DNA of 64,000 bases. Source: Ophioceras dolichostomum (Eukaryota; Ascomycota; Sordariomycetes; Magnaporthales; Ophioceraceae). Below the pieces are notes generated by a model that saw nothing but the letters and a program-made list of their open reading frames with translations, had not been told where the DNA came from and did no database searches. Both the position numbers and the translations under genes were made by a program. Positions 1 through 11,051 of this stretch are shown in pieces; the stretch's first letter is position 1, and every line of letters starts with the position of its first letter. The stretch spans positions 1 to 64,000 of the forward strand of contig PYST01000072.1 in NCBI GenBank assembly GCA_003049485.1. Reading direction: 5' to 3'.

Positions 1-928
1 CCGCTGCTTCGAGTAGGCCTACTAGTACCTACTACGTACCAAGGTCCATCTCTCGTTGCAGACAGATTAGGTACATAGGCACATACGGCATAGAGAACGA
101 AACGACAAGGCCCCGCTTGCGGTAACAACGTGCAAGAAGAGTGCAGTATTCGGCCTTGTCTGTTCCGTCCTCTCTGTAGTATCTACCGGTCCATTTTGTA
201 GGACGCTTGTCTTGTATTGCCCTGCCGGTAGGTCTACGATGCCGCAGAGATAAAGAAAACGAAACTGCAGAAGCAAAGCAAAGTGTTCGATTATTGTGGG
301 GGGGGGTTCCTCTCCCCTGTCATCTCTCATCCCTCAACTCTCTGGCAGTCTGTCTATCTATAGGTTGACAAGGGATGGAGGAGGGTTCTCAGTTCTCATA
401 GCTCCTGGCGCCCATTGCTACGCTCCTTGGCCCTCATACGAGTTGGATATTGGTTGGAGATAGCTCGGTTGGAGATAGCTCGGCTGCTGCAAAGGGGGTC
501 GAAATTCGGTTGGTCGGCTAGCTAGTCGGATGGGAGGGAGGGAGGGAACAACGCTGTGGTGAGTGGGATGGGATGGTAACCGTCTCACGCGAGTGAGCAC
601 CCAAGCCCCTTTCGTAGTACTTTCGTCCTGCCAGCTAGCTTCCTGTTGTCTCCACGCGGTATTATCGCTCTCTTTGGCCATCGTCTCTTTTCTGAGCTGT
701 CAAAAAACCCTGACACTCGTCTTACCCAACCCCGGACCGTCCTCCTCCCACGTCTCGTCCTGCCGCGGTCTCAGTGGTCGACGCTGTTGGTCACGTCAGC
801 CGGGAGTTCCCTCATTCGTTCCTTTCGATGGGGGGAGGAGACGGAGACGGGAGCAATGGTAGATGATGGGGGTGGGAATGGGATATAGGGTGTAAGGGAT
901 GACGAGTGAAGGCTGATGGTGCTCTTGC
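1..928. other. Left-edge spacer, no gene seen
   Basis: No reading frame here resembles a protein or has splice-consistent continuation. It lies downstream of the urc1 stop codon, so its right part is probably urc1 3' UTR. It holds a contiguous 15-bp tandem duplication at 452-481 and a run of nine to ten G residues near 298-307. The short open frames on both strands look like chance. Confidence 0.6.
452..481. repeat. 15-bp tandem duplication
   Basis: The unit GGTTGGAGATAGCTC occurs twice head to tail (452-466 and 467-481) with no mismatch. It is a simple local duplication in non-coding sequence and nothing suggests a function. Confidence 0.85.
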
Positions 929-3900
929 TTACTCTTCCCAGAGCCTGCCCTGCACGGCCTGCAGCTCTTCGGTTGTCATTCTGTGGCCGGTTGTGAAGTA
1001 TCCTGTTTTGTGTGTGCAAACTTCGTCAGAGACGTGACCCCATCATACACCCACCTCACTCCCGTTGCGGTAGACGAGCAGGCAGGTGTGTGTGGGGGTG
1101 GGTTATTTTTTCTTTGCTGGTCATACCGGCGGTGATCTTTGCATCGATCTCGACTCTAGAGTCTGCTGGGATCCACGACTCGGGCAGCTCGACGCGCTCG
1201 TGTATCGGGATGCTGTAGTAGGTGTCCCAATTCATTAGCAAATCCCTTCAGGAGAGAAATTTCCAACGGTTACCCTTTGCTACTCCCACGCGGGGTGTCA
1301 CGGTTTCTCCCGCTCTCCTCTTTACGCTCCTCCCGCCCGTCGGCCTGTCCTGCCCATCTGTACTGCACTGCACTTACCCTTGTCCCACGATGGCATCGTG
1401 TTTCATGCTGTTGAACCCGACGGTTAGCATACAGTGATGGCAAGAGAGAGAGACACACACAAAAGAATGAAGAAGGGGTGAAAAGAAGGGAGGAGGATAT
1501 GACGCAGGACGTAGTCTTCGTGGGACGACGTACTTGCTCATGCTCAGCATCCTGTCGATTTTGGTGATGCCGAGCCAGTGGAGGATGTCCGGCATGAGCG
1601 CCTGAAACCGCATGTCCTTGACGCCGGCTATGTTCTCGGTCCGCTTGAAGTAGTCCGAAGCCCGATCCTCCCCTCGCTTTCTCGCATTGTACACGACTGT
1701 TGTCGGGCACACGCACAGCAGTTAGTCAGTCAGTCTCTGTGTTGTCGCCTGCCAGGGTCCAACCGTGTCACCGATGGCGGAGGACCCGTGACCCGTTACG
1801 GCGGGGAGCCGGACGTGCCCAGGCGTGCCACAGCAGCTCGGCGAACGCGGTTGGTGTATGGTAGGACGGTACTTACGGTACTGAATAAGAGTTGATCGCG
1901 GGCCTTGTTAGCAACCTATCAGAAGACGCTGCTGGGATCGGTGATCATTGACGTACCTTGGTAACCTCTCCCAGTGCTCTCCCTGTACAACCCAGAGCCA
2001 TGAAACTGAGATTAGCACACCACGTCTCACCATGCAACAAAGGGGCCTCTGCAACCCAGAGATCAAGTAGATACAACATAGCCGTATCTGGGGAAGCAAA
2101 GAGCACGAGGTTTGGTGATCCGCTTGCCTTCTTTGCGGAAGTAGATGACGACACCGCTGCCGCCGTTCTGAGCCTCCTTGACCGCCTCCTCGATGCCGAA
2201 GATGAGATACGGCCGGCAGGTGCAGATGTCGGAGCCGAAGACATCGCTGCCATTGCACTAGAGCAGCGAAACAAAACAAAAAACACCGACCGGCTGTGTC
2301 AACGAACGGTGTTTCATGGGGGCACAAGGAAGGATCGATCGGGGATAACCTCAAACTCTTTTCAAGTCTTGTCCTTACCTCGTCGTGTATCCGGAGCGCC
2401 AGCCGGGAGTTTGGATCGGACATCTTGGCCGGGTCTCCAAAACAATACACCGTCAGGCCGCCTAAATATCGGATCGAGATTCATTCCGTCAGCCCAGCCG
2501 GTCGTTGAATTTTTCGCGATCACCGGTTCACACAAGTCCCCTATTTTCCCTTACCGATTGGAGGCAAGAACAGTTTGATGTCACCGCGGGTGATCAGCTA
2601 AGAGGGGTTGCGATTCGTGTCAGTCGGGATATTTTCTAGAAGAAGACCTATCCATCGCTTGAGGTGGCTGACTTGTACAAGGAGACCTGCGAACCAAGAC
2701 TTACTTCAGGGTAGCTGCCGCCGGTGTGTTCGAACAGCGATCTGCGTAAGGTAGCCTCGTCTTCTCGTCGTTAGGATCACCGTCACTGATATGAGTGCCT
2801 CTAGATTTTTGTGGCTTGACATACCGAGACCAAATCGTTCCGCAACCCCCGGAAGATACCACACCTGTCACTCCTCGTAAGCAGCCGCGTCCCCCGATCG
2901 CAGGGAGGGTGATCGAAGGGGAAAGCATACAGGTTCGACGGCGAATTTAGTCACAGCAAGCTCGCCCTTGCTGTTGATGCAAACTTTCCCATCCGGTACT
3001 CTGGAAGGGGTGAAGTACCACACGCATTAGTGAGAGAGCTGTCTAGGTGCTGGATGTGATGCACCCTACAATCTGCCAGCTCGGACGCTTTCCTCAAGCT
3101 CGGGGAGCTGTGTGTTTGTTGTCTTATCAATAGATGGATCTCTCAATGGGTGTCATGGTCTCAAAGGATTGGCTGACCTTCATGTGAGCCTTCGTGACGG
3201 CAATCGTTGGCCGGATGTCAACTGTGGGTTTCCGGAGCTCGTTAGTTTGATGTCTACTCCGCCTTACTACCTTACGGAAAATCTGTATGCATTGAAAACA
3301 TACCATTCTCCTTAGAGATGATGTCCTTGAACAGGAAAGGCGCGAGATGGCCCCAGGGATCCATGGCCACGATCTTCTTAGGATCCGACCACGCGGGGAA
3401 TGGCCCAATGTCGGCCGTGGGCTCCGTGTTGGTGAAATCGGGCCGATGGTCGGTTTTCAACTCCTTGCTCGCGAGAGCCAGAGCATAGTAGATGGAGTAA
3501 CCGCCTCCATGAGCTTAATGATGATTGCGGACAAGCGACCGTTAACCATGCCCATCTGCAAGGGGGCATAGGAGTTCTAGAGTCAATAATTACCTCCAAT
3601 AGCTGGCGGTGGTTGAACAAAATCTCGCAGTTAGCTCTCGCGCACGCTTATCTGAGTTTCTCATATAAGTTTCTCTGGTGGTAACTTACCGTTTCGCCTT
3701 CCGATCGTGCTCGGGCTTCGTGATACCACGATCGGTCCTCTCTGGAAGGCATCGGCGGCTCCCCAGGTCATTGGGATCGGCTTGATGCCGATCTGCTTCG
3801 GGTACGTGCTGGAGCCGCAGACAAAGATATAATTAGCCACCGTATATTCAGCCATGCCTCTCTAGCGTGGCATCACATATCACTTGTAAAAGAAAAGGTG

Positions 3901-4209
3901 CCTCTGAGCTCACGTCAAGATGATTCGGGAAGTGAATGGGGATTTAGGAGACGACGATGGGGACGGGCTTCCTGGTTCCGTTGCGGCCTCGGCGGGCATC
4001 AACGGAGGAGACTGGGCCAGGACAGGGGCGCCGGAGGGCAGGGGAGTAGCACTGAGGCTTTTCCTCTCTGCCTCATCAATAGGTCGGGAGGTGCTATCCC
4101 CAGATGAGGACGTCTCTCCGAGTCCGCCACGATTCCCCAACGTCAGTGCCGAGAGCAGCTTGGCTTGGGTCTCCTGGATCTGCTTGAGTTGTTCCGATAT
4201 CTGATCCAT
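929..4209 (-). CDS. urc1: Uracil-catabolism protein Urc1 (GTP cyclohydrolase II-like)
   Basis: Urc1 family: a GTP-cyclohydrolase-II homologue needed in fungi for the URC route of uracil degradation. Exons (minus): 4209-3914, 3808-3690, 3513-3304, 3221-3178, 3107-3070, 3000-2931, 2864-2825, 2760-2705, 2597-2555, 2461-2379, 2257-2128, 1982-1957, 1880-1877, 1696-1534, 1407-1378, 1212-1127, 1002-929. They sum to 1512 nt and 503 residues with every phase consistent. Residues 1-98 are a helical then Ser/Pro-rich leader; the catalytic-like core follows. The cyclohydrolase II zinc triad is kept as C334, C345 and C347 (CNGSDVFGSDICTC), followed by FRKEGRALGEVTKYLVYNAR. Recognisable family blocks include TWGAAD, MDPWGHLAP, VWYLPGVAERFG and FGDPAKMSDP. 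Odd points are 16 introns, one 4-nt exon, one GC-AG intron (2127-1983) and weak AAG acceptors before exons 3 and 8. The family call is firm; the exon 2/3 junction is the least certain. Confidence 0.9.
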
Positions 4210-5470
4210 GTTGACGGCTGCGTCACACAGGTTCTAGGTTCTTTGACTTCCTAGGAATAGAGAAAAACAGAGGAAAATCCACCTCAGGATGGCTCAGGAT
4301 CGGGGCGAGAGAGACTGGATTTTAAAGACGGGCAAGTGGTGGTCGTCAGTTTAGGGATGCGGTGGCGCTTGTTCTCCGATTGCCGGTGAGCTTTCGAGTT
4401 AGACAAACGGATAAGTCGGATGTATAGGTTATAGGTATTGTAGTAGACAACCAAATCAAACAAAAGAACCCTTGGTAGGAAATTCCAATCTATCAGCCAA
4501 ACAAGAGGAAAACAGATGTGCGGTGGATTAGACTAGGTAGGAATGCAGGAGTTGAAGGCGATGAGGTGAGATCCCCGAACGCCCCGACGAATGTATGTTA
4601 ATCCGCCCAAGTTCAATGTGTGTCAACGGGTTCATGGAGTCTATTTATTAGGTACGGTACTCAGGTGAAACCCGGCGCCGGACGGTCGACGGCTCAAAGA
4701 AAGCGGAGCTGTCCGGTCCAGGAAGGACTCAGGTGGTTTGCTTTGGTTTCCCCCAATGGAGTGTTCATGTGACGACCTGTTAGGCTGTGAATACCGAACC
4801 GGAAGTTCTGCCCCTGCATCCAGCTGCAAGCCTCTGCTGCAAACTTGCTGCAAACCTAGTTCAGAGGAGCCACGCCCGTGTCGGAGCCAGTTGAATGCTG
4901 GAACGGTCCTTATCATGGAAGCCGCCATGGCCACTTACAAACGTCGAGGATCGAGATAGGATAGGGCAAGTCCAGTCACCTTCCCCGCTAATGTGACTGG
5001 ATCCCTGCCTGCCTAGCACATCTGGTACTGTCCGTTCCCATTCCCGTCCTCACCGACTTACTGCTGCTGCGAACCCTAGCTTAGTTTGGTGATATTTGAC
5101 AAATGAATACTTCGTCGCAGAAGAGTCAAGACCGGGCTGGACCGGTGATGCTTTTGTCGTTTAGCAATATCGCTCTAAACGCTCCCTGTTCCTGGCTCTT
5201 TGTGTTCCATCTTTATCACAGAGCGTTGCTTGTTCTGAATTGATGGAGCTCCAACGTCATCACGAGAAGTAATTGGCGGGACATGCACGGACCACTGGCG
5301 CATTTGACCCCACCAATCAAGCAGAGATATGGAACTTATACTGATACGAAAATGCGCCCCAGTTGTTCAATCGCATCAGGGATGAAGTTGACCTGCACCA
5401 TTCGAGTCCGTAACACATTATTCTTTGCGCAAACCCAAATCTCCGCTCACACACTCTCTTATCTTCAGTC
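4210..5470. promoter_or_regulatory. Divergent promoter region urc1/elf1
   Basis: Shared upstream region of two divergent genes, with no supported coding frame. It contains HGATAR-type motifs on the minus strand: TGATAAG at 4909-4915 and TGATAA at 5213-5218. These are the recognition sequence of AreA/NIT2 nitrogen GATA factors, which would fit a uracil-nitrogen gene. Two such hexamers in 1.2 kb are close to chance expectation, so this is only suggestive. Confidence 0.4.
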
Positions 5471-6093
5471 ATGGGGAAACGTAAGAGCTCGAAGAAGCCG
5501 ATGGTGGCCAAGAAGGTATGGACGAGCCCTGTCCTTCTGGAAAGCGCTTCGGCTTGCAGGCGCCGCGCGTTTGCGACCGACATGTTTTTCCTTAATCCGT
5601 AAGGCTGACCTTCATTCACCTGTTTTCAGAAAGATCCACTGCCGACAGTATTCACCTGTCTGTTCTGTAACCACGAGAAGTCCGTGAATGTTAAGCTCGA
5701 TAAGAAGCTGGGTATTGGGAACTTGGAGTGCAAGATCTGCGGGCAGAGATTCCAATGCGCCGTCAACTGTGAGTCCGCCATCCTACCTCTTCACCCTCCT
5801 CCCGCCCCTGGGTTCTGCTTGTCGCGAGACGGCTTCTGTTGCGCGTGCTAAGCTAAGACATTAATTCGCCTTTCCCTGGCTTGATAGATCTCTCCGCTGC
5901 TATTGACGTATACAGCGAATGGGTTGATGCCGCGGACGCCGTTGCCAACGAGACGGCCCTTGACGGGGATGATGGAATCTCGAGGTCTCCTACCCGTGCC
6001 AAACCCTCCGCGAGTAGGTACGCCGACGAAGATGACGGGAGGACAAGGTATAGCGGAGAAGGCATTGTCGCCGACGATGATGACTACGATTGA
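5471..6093 (+). CDS. elf1: Transcription elongation factor Elf1
   Basis: Small zinc-ribbon protein that travels with RNA polymerase II and helps transcription through chromatin. Three exons, 5471-5515, 5630-5768 and 5888-6093, give 129 residues. The basic N-terminus (MGKRKSSKKPMVAKK) is followed by the zinc ribbon with C25-x2-C28 and C49-x2-C52, then the conserved NYLSAAIDVYSEWVDAAD helix. The C-terminal tail is acidic and ends in DDDDYD, as in yeast and plant Elf1. The first intron interrupts directly after the basic leader. It sits between urc1 and the UPRT gene with no functional link to either. The call is secure. Confidence 0.95.
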
Positions 6094-6367
6094 GACTGGC
6101 TAAAGGGGTGGCGAGGTCTGTCTGGGAAAGTTGGGACATGGCGCAGCTGTGTGTAGGATGTACCTCCGCCTTGCCACATGTACGAAATACTGGCCGCTGG
6201 AACAAGGGGCACGGGGCAAGCCTAGCTCCGGGGGACTGAGAGGGTCTTCATGCTGGGAAGTCTAGGAGCGAGGTTATCATCGGCCTTTGATGTATACTAT
6301 TCGCTTGGTTGCTACCGCGGAAGTGTCGCTAGGGATGTGGACACTATGAACGAGGAGCGAGCTCCCG

Positions 6368-7360
6368 TCACATGGTGTAGAACCGATCACCGAAGTCACC
6401 GAGACCGGGGATGATATAGCTAGGTAGATGAGATTGGGCGTGGTCAGCGATGTCAGTCGTAGCTCGCTCATTGGAGCGTAGGATGTGGCACAAGCCTCGG
6501 CGAAATTCACGAACTTTTTATCATCCAGTCCTTGGTCGACAAAAGCCGTGACGACTCTGAGCTTGGGGAACTTGGTCGCGAATTTCTTGATTCCTTGGGG
6601 GCTTGCGATCAGGTTCAAGAACAAAATCCTCTCTTCTGGGACGCCTCGCGAGATGAGGACCTCGACAGCCATGATAGCAGAGCCACCTGCCAAGGAGAGG
6701 TTCGGAGTTAGAAGAACATGCGCTCTAGAAGGTTAGGTAGGCTGGCAAAGATTTGATGGGTCGGTACGCTTAAATGCGTACCTGTCGCAAACATAGGATC
6801 CAACAAGAGCACCCATCGGCTGGCAATGTCCTCAGGCAGCTTATCGTAGAAGAGTTTCGGAGTGGCAGTCTCCTCGTCGCGCTGGATGAGAATCTTCCCG
6901 ATTCTAACAGAGCGGCAGCAGTCCCGGAGCCCCTGCTCCATAGCCTCGCCAGCCCTCATGATAGAGACCCCGCATATCTTGCCCTGGAACATGAGGCCGG
7001 CGTAGGAGCGGCCGACCGGGGTGGTGACTGTGTGCTCCACCGTGGGGAGGTGATTCAACCCCTCCTCGACCAGAAGACGAATGATTCGGTTCGAGTAGAA
7101 GATGAAGTCACCGCGGTCGGTGTTCTTGTCGCGGATAATACTGCTCATATCTACATTAGATCTTAGAGGACTTGGAAATATCGGCATATCAAACGGGATG
7201 GGTGAGAAGACACGCACGTGAGGAGAGCGATGAGCTGCGGCGTCTGGGGGAGGACAACGACATTGTCGAAATCAACATCTGTGGAGACGGTGGCGGTGGG
7301 CTTCTGGCTTTCCGACTGGTAGTCAGGCCCAACGCACTGGGTGGGAGCTGAGTTCGACAT
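6368..7360 (-). CDS. fur1: Uracil phosphoribosyltransferase
   Basis: Converts uracil plus PRPP to UMP; in the fungal URC pathway a UPRT (Urc6) also makes the first product of uracil breakdown. Exons (minus) 7360-7218, 7140-6782, 6686-6515 and 6419-6368 sum to 726 nt, 241 residues. Clear family blocks are IIRDKNTDRGDFIFYSNRII, KICGVSIMRAGEAMEQGLRD, the PRPP loop LLDPMFATGGSAIMA (about 158-172) and the C-terminus YIIPGLGDFGDRFYTM. Exon 2 begins inside the motif at the acceptor GAGCAG, not at the upstream GTAG; only that choice keeps frame. An ATG within exon-2-proximal sequence (7147-7145) could mislead automatic models. It is close to urc1 and separated only by elf1. Whether it serves salvage (Fur1) or catabolism (Urc6) cannot be told from sequence. 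Confidence 0.93.
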
Positions 7361-8325
7361 GATCAGGGCGATGGTGGGAAAGATTGGGGGTGACGGGAAG
7401 ATTGGAAGAGGGATGTTGACGCGGGGAGGTGTGGCAAGGAACAACGAGTCGAGATACGGTAGCAGGGTTGCGCAATGAAGTCAATCAGGTAGGAATTTGA
7501 TAGCCCACGAAGACAGGCATAAGAAGAAAAAGAAGTCGCTATCTTATTCAAGTACTGAGGAAGGTGCTGTCGGGTTCTGATCTTCTTCAATTCATGAACG
7601 CCCGGTCAACAAAGCACGCAAACCAGGCGCCCCGCCCGACGAACTGATAGTGACTGCAAACAGGGGGTAATGAAAAGCATCAAAAGCTGGGGCCTGTGAT
7701 GCCGGGCCCAGGTCAGTCCAGAAAACCGAAAGGGCAGCTGGAATAACTACCTAGCTGGGGAGCCGTACAAGAGGTACCTAGAGGTAGGTAGCCGTCTTCG
7801 TCGAATGAAAGCCATATAGCAAACGTCAGCTCTATTGCATGTAGAAACCTCCAAGCGGAAGCCAAAATCTAAATTTACATCGCAAGTTCTCTCCCGCCTC
7901 CAACAAATCGTCATCGGCTTCAATCCCATGTCTGGATAATATTGGTGGGTTTGGTGTGGGTGCAGGCTTTCATCAAAACTTCCTCGAGGTCAAGTACTCT
8001 CTGTTAAGGATATGGTGAAGATTATGTGCATCCAATAACGAGAGCACCTAGTGGGGCGGATCCTGCGCCGGGTTCAGAAGTCCGATTGGTAGTCCCCGCC
8101 ACCCTAACAAAGCAGGTGCCAGACCCTGGAAGGTCCAGCTTGGACGCGGTCAAACCCCTTCTCCACCACCAACGACATCTTCCTGAGAACATATCACGAC
8201 AAATTGCCGCCCCCGATCACACGAAGGGCCTTGCGACCGAGAACCCCGCGACATCTACGCCCCCGCTGATATGTTACGGCTTTGAGGAGCGTCGCAAGCC
8301 ACCAGCCACCACCTTCCGCGCCGAG
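7361..8325. promoter_or_regulatory. Divergent promoter region UPRT/WAPL
   Basis: Upstream region of both the UPRT gene (minus) and wpl1 (plus). From 8008 to 8325 a frame in phase with WAPL is open but has no ATG, so it is either 5' leader or part of an unplaced upstream exon. One AGATAG GATA-type hexamer lies on the minus strand at 7539-7544. Nothing else was recognised. Confidence 0.4.
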
Positions 8326-11051
8326 ATGATGTCCGCCCATCCGGACTTTGGGCTGGCCCCGAAGAGACCCAGGGTTGTGGCAACATACGGGAAAAGCAGA
8401 TACAAGACTTCGACTTCAAGCGCGACAGAAAGTATAGAGCCATACCTCAAAGCGCCGACCAATGCGCCGACCGCTGCGACCGCTCCGCCTATACTATCGC
8501 GGCCCAGGACCGACGACGCGTCAGCTCGGCGGCCGGTCATATCACAACCAACGGTTCAAACTGTCAAATCGAAGAAGCTGGACATCGAGCAAGAGAGGGA
8601 GAAGAAGGGCAGTGTGCTCGGTGCGCTACCCAAGATAGCGAAGACGGCGCCTGATGCGACTCGGCCAGCGAAGCGGAAGCCCATCCAGCAGCCATCAACC
8701 ACTCGAGTGATGAAGAAACAGAGATCGTCTAGCCCCGATGTGTTCGCTTTCCCACCATCAACGCCGCCGCGCGCATCGTCTTCCAGTCCTCCACCGCCCG
8801 CTACGAAGCAAACGCGACCCTTGGAACGTTGGAAAGCACCGCCGGCACCAGTTCCGAAGCCCATTTCCAAAACCGTGGGCCTGAATGGCGTCAGGAATCC
8901 ATCCAGAGAGACCGAGATGGCTCCCAAGCAGCAAAGCGTCCTCGTCCGGCCACCCCAGAAGCTTTCCGCTAGGCCACGACCGAAACCGCCGCCACCAGCA
9001 GCGGAAGAGCGGGCCATGGCTGCTGTCAGTGCCAAAGTCGCCGTTGCTGTCAAACCGAGGCCTGAACCTAGCAGATCTAGTAGCTCTTCTGTAGCCAGGA
9101 AGCCTGCGCCAACCAGCACTCCCGTGAGGAAGAGACCCCGGCTGATCGACGCGCTCAATGCCCAAGCTGAGCCATCCCCACCGTCATCCCCTCTGTCTCC
9201 GCCTTTGGTAGGTGGGAGGGAGACTGGGCTGCTGTCGGAAGCGATGAGCAGCCAGGTCTCCGAAGACGCGTCGACCATGGAGACTTCCAGCCCAGCACCG
9301 GCCCCGACGCCGCCCCAGCCTCAGAGGGCACGAACCTTCGCCCGCCAGACTTCCATGAACCGCAAGCCGGGCCTGAAGTTCACGTACAGCCAGCAGCGCT
9401 CGATGCTCGCTGACGAGTCGGTCCTGGCTGGTGTCGACCCGGACAAAGCCGACGCGATTGCGTTTTCTCAGCCGTTACTTCCGCCGAGCTTGTCCAACGT
9501 CAGTGACACCCTCGATTTTGATGACGGGCTCATGGAGGATCCTTCCGTTTCAGGTGCTGTTCGGAGCATTCACGAGTTGCGACAGGCGGGTGCGAACAGC
9601 CGTGTCGCCGATGGGATGAACGACATCCTTGATCGGATCGGGGTGCCCAGCGCGAAGCCCTCGTCGATGCGGAGGAACGCCCTTCTTGAAACAGCACAGA
9701 AGATGCAGGACAAGGCGTTCCGGCTCCAGTTCTCGAATCACCGGAACGGGACCTCCAGTCTCCTCAAAGGTCTCGGGAACGAAACGGACCCTATCGCCGG
9801 CATCATGATCGCGACCATCCTGGTTACGCTTCTGGGGACTACCAACTCATCTCATCTCACGCGACAGCTACCCCTCGCTGACATCGCTCGGCTTGCAGCT
9901 TTACTTCTCCCGATCAGCACAGATGTCAACGCCCTGGCCAAAGATCGGAAGAGCAACATGTCTCGGTTTGCTCAGATAGGTATGGGTGGCGTAAAGTCGT
10001 CCATTCTGAAGCTGGATGTCTGGGACTCATCGGCAGCGCCTCCTCGATTGTCGCCGCGCACACTCGCGCTCAAGTGCATGCAGCTGATTGCAGAGGACAT
10101 ACGAATGGTTGGGGCCGTGGCTGAACTCGACATCTTTCTCCCGGATGACGTCACAGATGTTCTCTTCTCTGTGTTGAAGTCCGCCGCGGAGGATCGGGAC
10201 TCTCCGTGCTGGGACTTCCCTGCCCAGCCTGAGTCAACGGACCTTCTACTCGCCCTCTCGCTGCTGGAAGCGCATTCCATCAGAGTCATGCAGTCGGCTG
10301 CAGGGGCAGCGCGCTGGAATACCCAACACCTGCCAACTGTGGCCGACCTGCTGGAGACATCACTGAAGCACGGGGCCAAAGAGCTAGGGGAGCTTGAGAC
10401 GCTGGTCCTCAAGCTGACGCTCAACACGGCAAACAACAACCCTCAAGCCCCCAACACATACCTAAGGAAAGGGCTGGTCCGGGGCCTGGCAAAGGCATCG
10501 AGCGATACGTTCAACTCGGTCATGCAGTCTATCAAGGACGACTCTTTCCTTCCAGCCGTCCTGAACTCGCTGGTCCTCATGCTTGGCGTGATGATCAACT
10601 TTTCTGAGCACGGGCAGTCCGCCGCAAAGACCCTGAATGACTTCCAGCCGTTGGACCAACTCATGCGATTCTTCCTGGATTACCGCTCTAGGACAGCGGA
10701 GGTAAGATATTGCTCACCGATGCGTCCACTTGACCTGCTATCGCCACCGGTGTGTGGCAGGTCCGACTAGTTTCGATCGTTTGCTGACACCTTAGACAGG
10801 CCGATTCGGTGGAGAAGTCTCACCTCAACGTCGCGTTCGGATATCTCTCGGTTCTCCTCGGCTATCTCTGTCTGTATGAGCCCACACGGCGGCAGTTCGC
10901 CTCGCTGCACGGTGGCGGCAATATGGAACCACTCCTGAACTCCATCCGGGAATTCATGGTAGTGTTGAAGGCGGCGGGCTCGGCAGACGGGTCCGACGGC
11001 GAAGCCCACCGCCTACAAAGCCTTGTCGACGCCTTAGAGCATGGGCTTTGA
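8326..11051 (+). CDS. wpl1: WAPL cohesin-release factor
   Basis: Wings-apart-like protein, which opens the cohesin ring with Pds5 and counteracts sister-chromatid cohesion. Two exons, 8326-10701 and 10800-11051, give 875 residues. The N-terminal half is disordered, Pro/Ser/Lys-rich, with the short conserved ATYGKSR element near residue 30. The WAPL domain occupies the C-terminal half, starting around SGAVRSIHELRQAG, through helical repeats such as LETAQKMQDKAFRLQF and LLALSLLEAHSIRVMQ, and ending in exon 2 (LLGYLCLYEPTRRQFASLHG). I chose the first in-frame ATG (8326); the open frame starts at 8008, but the intervening codons contain no ATG, and homologues carry TYGK close to their start. A spliced upstream start is possible. 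Confidence 0.85.

Noticed and set aside
4909..5218. Nitrogen-GATA (AreA/NIT2) regulation of urc1 as a separate finding
   Set aside because: Two HGATAR matches in 1.2 kb are about what chance predicts, so they are only mentioned in the region entry.
7141..7147. ATG of MSSIIRDKN as a UPRT start
   Set aside because: These bases are the end of intron 1; family alignment (LLTIIRDKNT) needs the upstream exon starting at 7360.
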